From Flavobacterium sp. MDT1-60 (GTDB lineage Bacteria; Bacteroidota; Bacteroidia; Flavobacteriales; Flavobacteriaceae): a DNA stretch of 64,000 nucleotides. Where the stretch lies: positions 2,914,001-2,978,000 of the forward strand of contig NZ_CP062159.1 of the NCBI RefSeq assembly GCF_014844035.1, in the 5' to 3' direction. The notes beneath the pieces are model-generated. The model worked only from the letters and a program-made list of their open reading frames with translations. It was not told the origin of the DNA and ran no database searches. Shown here in pieces: positions 63,201-64,000 of this stretch; position 1 is the stretch's first letter; each line of letters opens with the position of its first letter. Made by a program: the position numbers and the translations under genes.

Positions 63201-64000
63201 TTACAATTGTAGTTGCTCCGCTTGTTATAGAAGCCAACGATGATATTTTGGCAAATAGTAACGGGTATATCGCAACAAATAATGCGATCGATGTTTTAGC
63301 AAATGACACACTTAACGGGGTATCAGCCAGTTTAAGCAATATTACTATCAGGGTTGATGGTGTTGCAACGCCAATTAATAACGGACCAGTTCCAATATTC
63401 GATCCTTTAACTGGAAAAGTGCATATTCTGGCTGGCACTCCGGCAGGTAATTATGAGATTAAATATCATATCTGCGAAAATCTAAATCCAGTCAATTGTA
63501 ATGATGCAACTGTCTATATTAAAATTATTGGAGCACCAATTCTTGCTGTTGATGACACAGCAACCAATGTTAATGGGTATATAGGTGCAGGCAATGTTAT
63601 AAATGCAATTACAAATGACTTGCTAAACGGAGCGACAGTTCAATTAACGCAAATAAATATCAATTCAATAAATACTGCAACTCCGACAGATTATGTTGCA
63701 GGAAATCCTGTTCCGGTTCTGAATACCGAAACAGGAAGTGTAGATGTATCTGCAGAAACTTCAGCAGGAACGTATACAATTCACTATAATATTTGCGAAA
63801 AACTGAATCCAACAAATTGTAGCGAAGCAAATATTATTGTTGTCGTAAATGCAGCTAAAATAATTGCTAATAATGATATTGATATCACTGTCAACGGTTA
63901 TATTGGAAATCCAAATGCATTAAATGTTTTAGAGAATGACTTTTTTAATGATTCTTCAATTGAAGCTAAAAAAGCAAAAGTAGTTGCTATAAATAGTAGC
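57230..64000 (+). CDS. Giant repeat-containing surface adhesin (3' end outside window)
   Basis: Open frame of 2257 codons that is still open at the last base. Start at 57230 (ATG). N-terminal signal with hydrophobic VLVYLFFIVPIYTIS (about 17-31). Five Ig-like repeats of ~90 residues follow from about residue 80 to 550, each with a QPxxxxxC(S/E/V)GG start and a YQW. A further domain (about 558-635, GTGYEYSIDGVNFQ) comes next, then about 16 copies of a ~105-residue repeat from about residue 640 to the end: NDD..NINGY.G..N.INAL.NDTLNG...INGG.VPVL...TGNV.VPAGT.AGTY.I.Y.ICEKLNP.NC. Such proteins in Flavobacterium usually end in a gliding-motility/T9SS C-terminal domain and serve as surface adhesins. 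The several minus-strand frames inside are shadows of the repeats. Confidence 0.92.
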   Translation, partial: MILIHSLIDFKTIKKVLVYLFFIVPIYTISNDVNANTPGIICPEGEPSLLPDNFDLSGTAYTEKTSLNCTLKAVVPEPTITVQPAGTTICSGGNHTLSVTATNDTPGLMYQWFKSTDNIIFTAVSGATSATYITPALTQTTYYKVTVSTGGNELAITSVVAPVVVLPNILITKQPVLRTNICSGSTATLNVTAVGGSGNYSYQWKNSTVLAGPYTTISDANSASYTTPVLTQNTFYVVEISDTTQGCNPVTSNVSGVMIPGIIKQPITPATVCVGGTISLSATASANGGSATFTYQWQSSLDGTTAWTNISGGTGSSTANYTSGGLTGTTYYRAVITSSNPGCTLITDTVMATVIPDPTITMQPIGGDICEGGTFTMSSAAANGSGNFTYQWQKSLDGLTGWTNVTNGTGANTTSYTTGPVSMDTFYRLKAIDSGIGCGVANSNPAKVDIFESPIISTQPIDGKVCINQTNTFTVVASGNILPGSILYQWQTATVSSGPYLNVTDGTGGTTASYTTPTYATAGNRYFKVLISQSQAACSTISNLVTLNVSDRAVAPIGSVTQQPSCEYAYGTISISNPDLGTGYEYSIDGVNFQTSNIFTNLASGVKQVSVRELGLNTCISPNTEFTIFDRLCAVPEVFATISGNSGGTTGTHSILDSDLLSGVILNPADVTVTVNSISSYLTFNAVTNTISVLPGTPADYYTLNYTICENANASNCSAATEVIQVTTDGIDAITDIVPTILNGSIENLAVVNVLTNDKLVGIPATTSNVQISVVHPALPADPNVLLVPVLNTATGNVDVPAGTVTGMYEIEYKICELAAPGNCDTARIVMSVGVAHIDANDDVIENINGFLGRLNVINAIENDELNNVPISSATFNDITITQGSAALPLYSGANVPLFSTTTGNVSVPAETPAKTYFITYHICEKLNPANCSDASIAIVVDASPLVANDDIVNNINGFEGAGNVINVYANNDFFNGAIVNISLAGFITPKILSPAASINGGPIPELIVTTGRVNVPAGTPAGKYQIKYQLCENLNYGNCNDAIITINVIAPTITATDDLITAVNGYSGKTNLLIAYDNDLLNGGTLDLNTVTSTLISGPSAINGDPIPSFDTATGGVSVPPLTSAGEYKFVYKICEKLNPNNCDDAIITIVVVAAPIVAEDDVPFEALIGFTGNSNTINALGNDTLDGVVVNSSEVEINVLIPATSINGNPVPILNPLTGNVNVPAGTPAGSYSITYRLTEKLNLANNDTAVIIIDVIAAAIEANDDTVANINGYIATGNAINVLINDTLNGLSTNLNQVTVTVDAPAKSINGGLVPVLQPLTGIVRVPAGTPEGNYEIKYHICEKINPANCNDAIVFINVVGAPIDAVDDDISSIPVNGFAGSANVVNALTNDTLNGIAIILSQVTISNVIPASAINGGAIPVLDATNGYVSIPEGTTAGTYFITYRLNENMNLSNFDTATITIAVTAPNIIANNDSVVNINGCNGANDVINAITNDRLNSMDIPLIKIDITSVSTTTPANYVSGNPIPVLNVITGNVDVPVGTSGGTYTIHYKICEKLNLSNCSEADIVLNVSATIIDANNDLASNINGYTGAYNVINAVTNDQLNGVPVQALQIDIHLINTIVPATSTNGIVPVLDLSTGNVDIPAGTSGGTYTIQYEICEKLNPVNCSQAIIVVIVNAPQIKAEDDLISNVGGFPGAPEVVNALTSNDKYNGAFLSDINLVISTIVSPATSINGGVVPFFLPATGLVTIPQRTPAGTYQIKYAICDRLNPLNCDEATITVLVVVPPIVANDDFVDNINGNTGANNVLNAYDNDTLDGNPITILNSGGTLVSGPATINGAPVPLFNAVTGNVDVPAGTHAGEYFIVYKICGKLNPFNCDEAVIKIRVVPAPIDAVNDNASGINGFVGTTNAINVLDNDTLNGVLVIPAAVLISNVIPATAINGGAVPVLDAVTGIVNVPAGTTPGAYTITYMLREVSTLSNNDTATVTIVVAPLVIEANDDILANSNGYIATNNAIDVLANDTLNGVSASLSNITIRVDGVATPINNGPVPIFDPLTGKVHILAGTPAGNYEIKYHICENLNPVNCNDATVYIKIIGAPILAVDDTATNVNGYIGAGNVINAITNDLLNGATVQLTQININSINTATPTDYVAGNPVPVLNTETGSVDVSAETSAGTYTIHYNICEKLNPTNCSEANIIVVVNAAKIIANNDIDITVNGYIGNPNALNVLENDFFNDSSIEAKKAKVVAINSS
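59423..64000 (+). repeat. Tandem ~105-residue repeats inside the adhesin
   Basis: Fifteen clear units begin near 59423, 59747, 60061, 60379, 60697, 61012, 61322, 61643, 61962, 62280, 62598, 62911, 63219, 63535 and 63855, a period of about 310-325 bases; a more diverged unit precedes the first. Nucleotide identity between units is moderate, so they are long diverged, not recently copied. Most carry a Cys pair in ICEKLNPxNC. Confidence 0.85.

Noticed and set aside
59554..63438. Minus-strand open frames within the adhesin (59554-59865, 61255-61557, 62839-63042, 63139-63438)
   Set aside because: They lie opposite the repeats, share the repeat period and have no independent protein features.

Overview
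The window is about 64 kb of low-GC DNA that looks like a chromosome segment of a free-living, polysaccharide-degrading Bacteroidota, most likely a Flavobacterium. The grounds are two SusC/SusD pairs, a hybrid two-component regulator, a FecI/FecR pair, C-terminal type IX secretion (T9SS) sorting domains, TTTG/TAnnTTTG promoters, and a giant repeat adhesin of the Flavobacterium type. I saw no rRNA, tRNA, insertion sequence, prophage or CRISPR array. All calls come from reading the sequence; no database search was run.

Layout. (1) 1-2640: the 3' part of a small heat-shock protein, a secreted serine hydrolase and a DUF2911 protein. (2) 2738-25205, nearly all on the minus strand: a uronate-polysaccharide utilization locus. 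It holds two GH2 enzymes, a GH88 unsaturated uronyl hydrolase, SusD, SusC, a hybrid two-component sensor/regulator, a secreted beta-helix protein, mannonate dehydratase (UxuA), an SDR likely to be fructuronate reductase, a YhcH-family protein, a divergent LacI-family regulator and a DUF4861 protein. Outer-membrane import, periplasmic trimming and cytoplasmic glucuronate-type catabolism are together, but no familiar polysaccharide lyase is present; the beta-helix protein is the open candidate. (3) 25391-26572: a NUDIX hydrolase and a HAD phosphatase. (4) 26974-42191, plus strand: a beta-propeller/LuxR-type regulator followed by four large secreted T9SS proteins: GH16 (beta-glucanase), GH64 (beta-1,3-glucanase), GH18 (chitinase-type) and a zinc metalloprotease. 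The GH64 enzyme and the protease carry nearly the same crystallin + ricin + CBM6 + sorting-domain tail. The set reads as a kit for beta-glucan/chitin/protein composites such as fungal cell walls. (5) 42279-53103: a shortened YdeI-like protein, a metallophosphoesterase, a PI-PLC-like phosphodiesterase, then ECF sigma factor, FecR anti-sigma, an STN-type SusC and a SusD: a second import system beside phosphodiesterases. (6) 53395-56495: an outer-membrane barrel, a small periplasmic helical protein, a SpoIIAA-like protein and three small minus-strand genes. (7) 57230 to the window end: an open-ended adhesin of at least 2257 residues, with five Ig-like repeats and then about 16 copies of a ~105-residue repeat.

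Spaces between genes are unusually rich in inverted repeats of several families, including five complete copies of a ~100-128 bp palindromic element with TGTCAT...ATGACA ends, all between 8.5 and 27 kb.

The most interesting points are the putative fungal-wall cassette with its shared binding tail, the uronate locus with an unassigned beta-helix protein, a LacI-family gene with no standard start codon opposite a good operator/promoter, and paired gain/loss of cysteines across the adhesin repeats.
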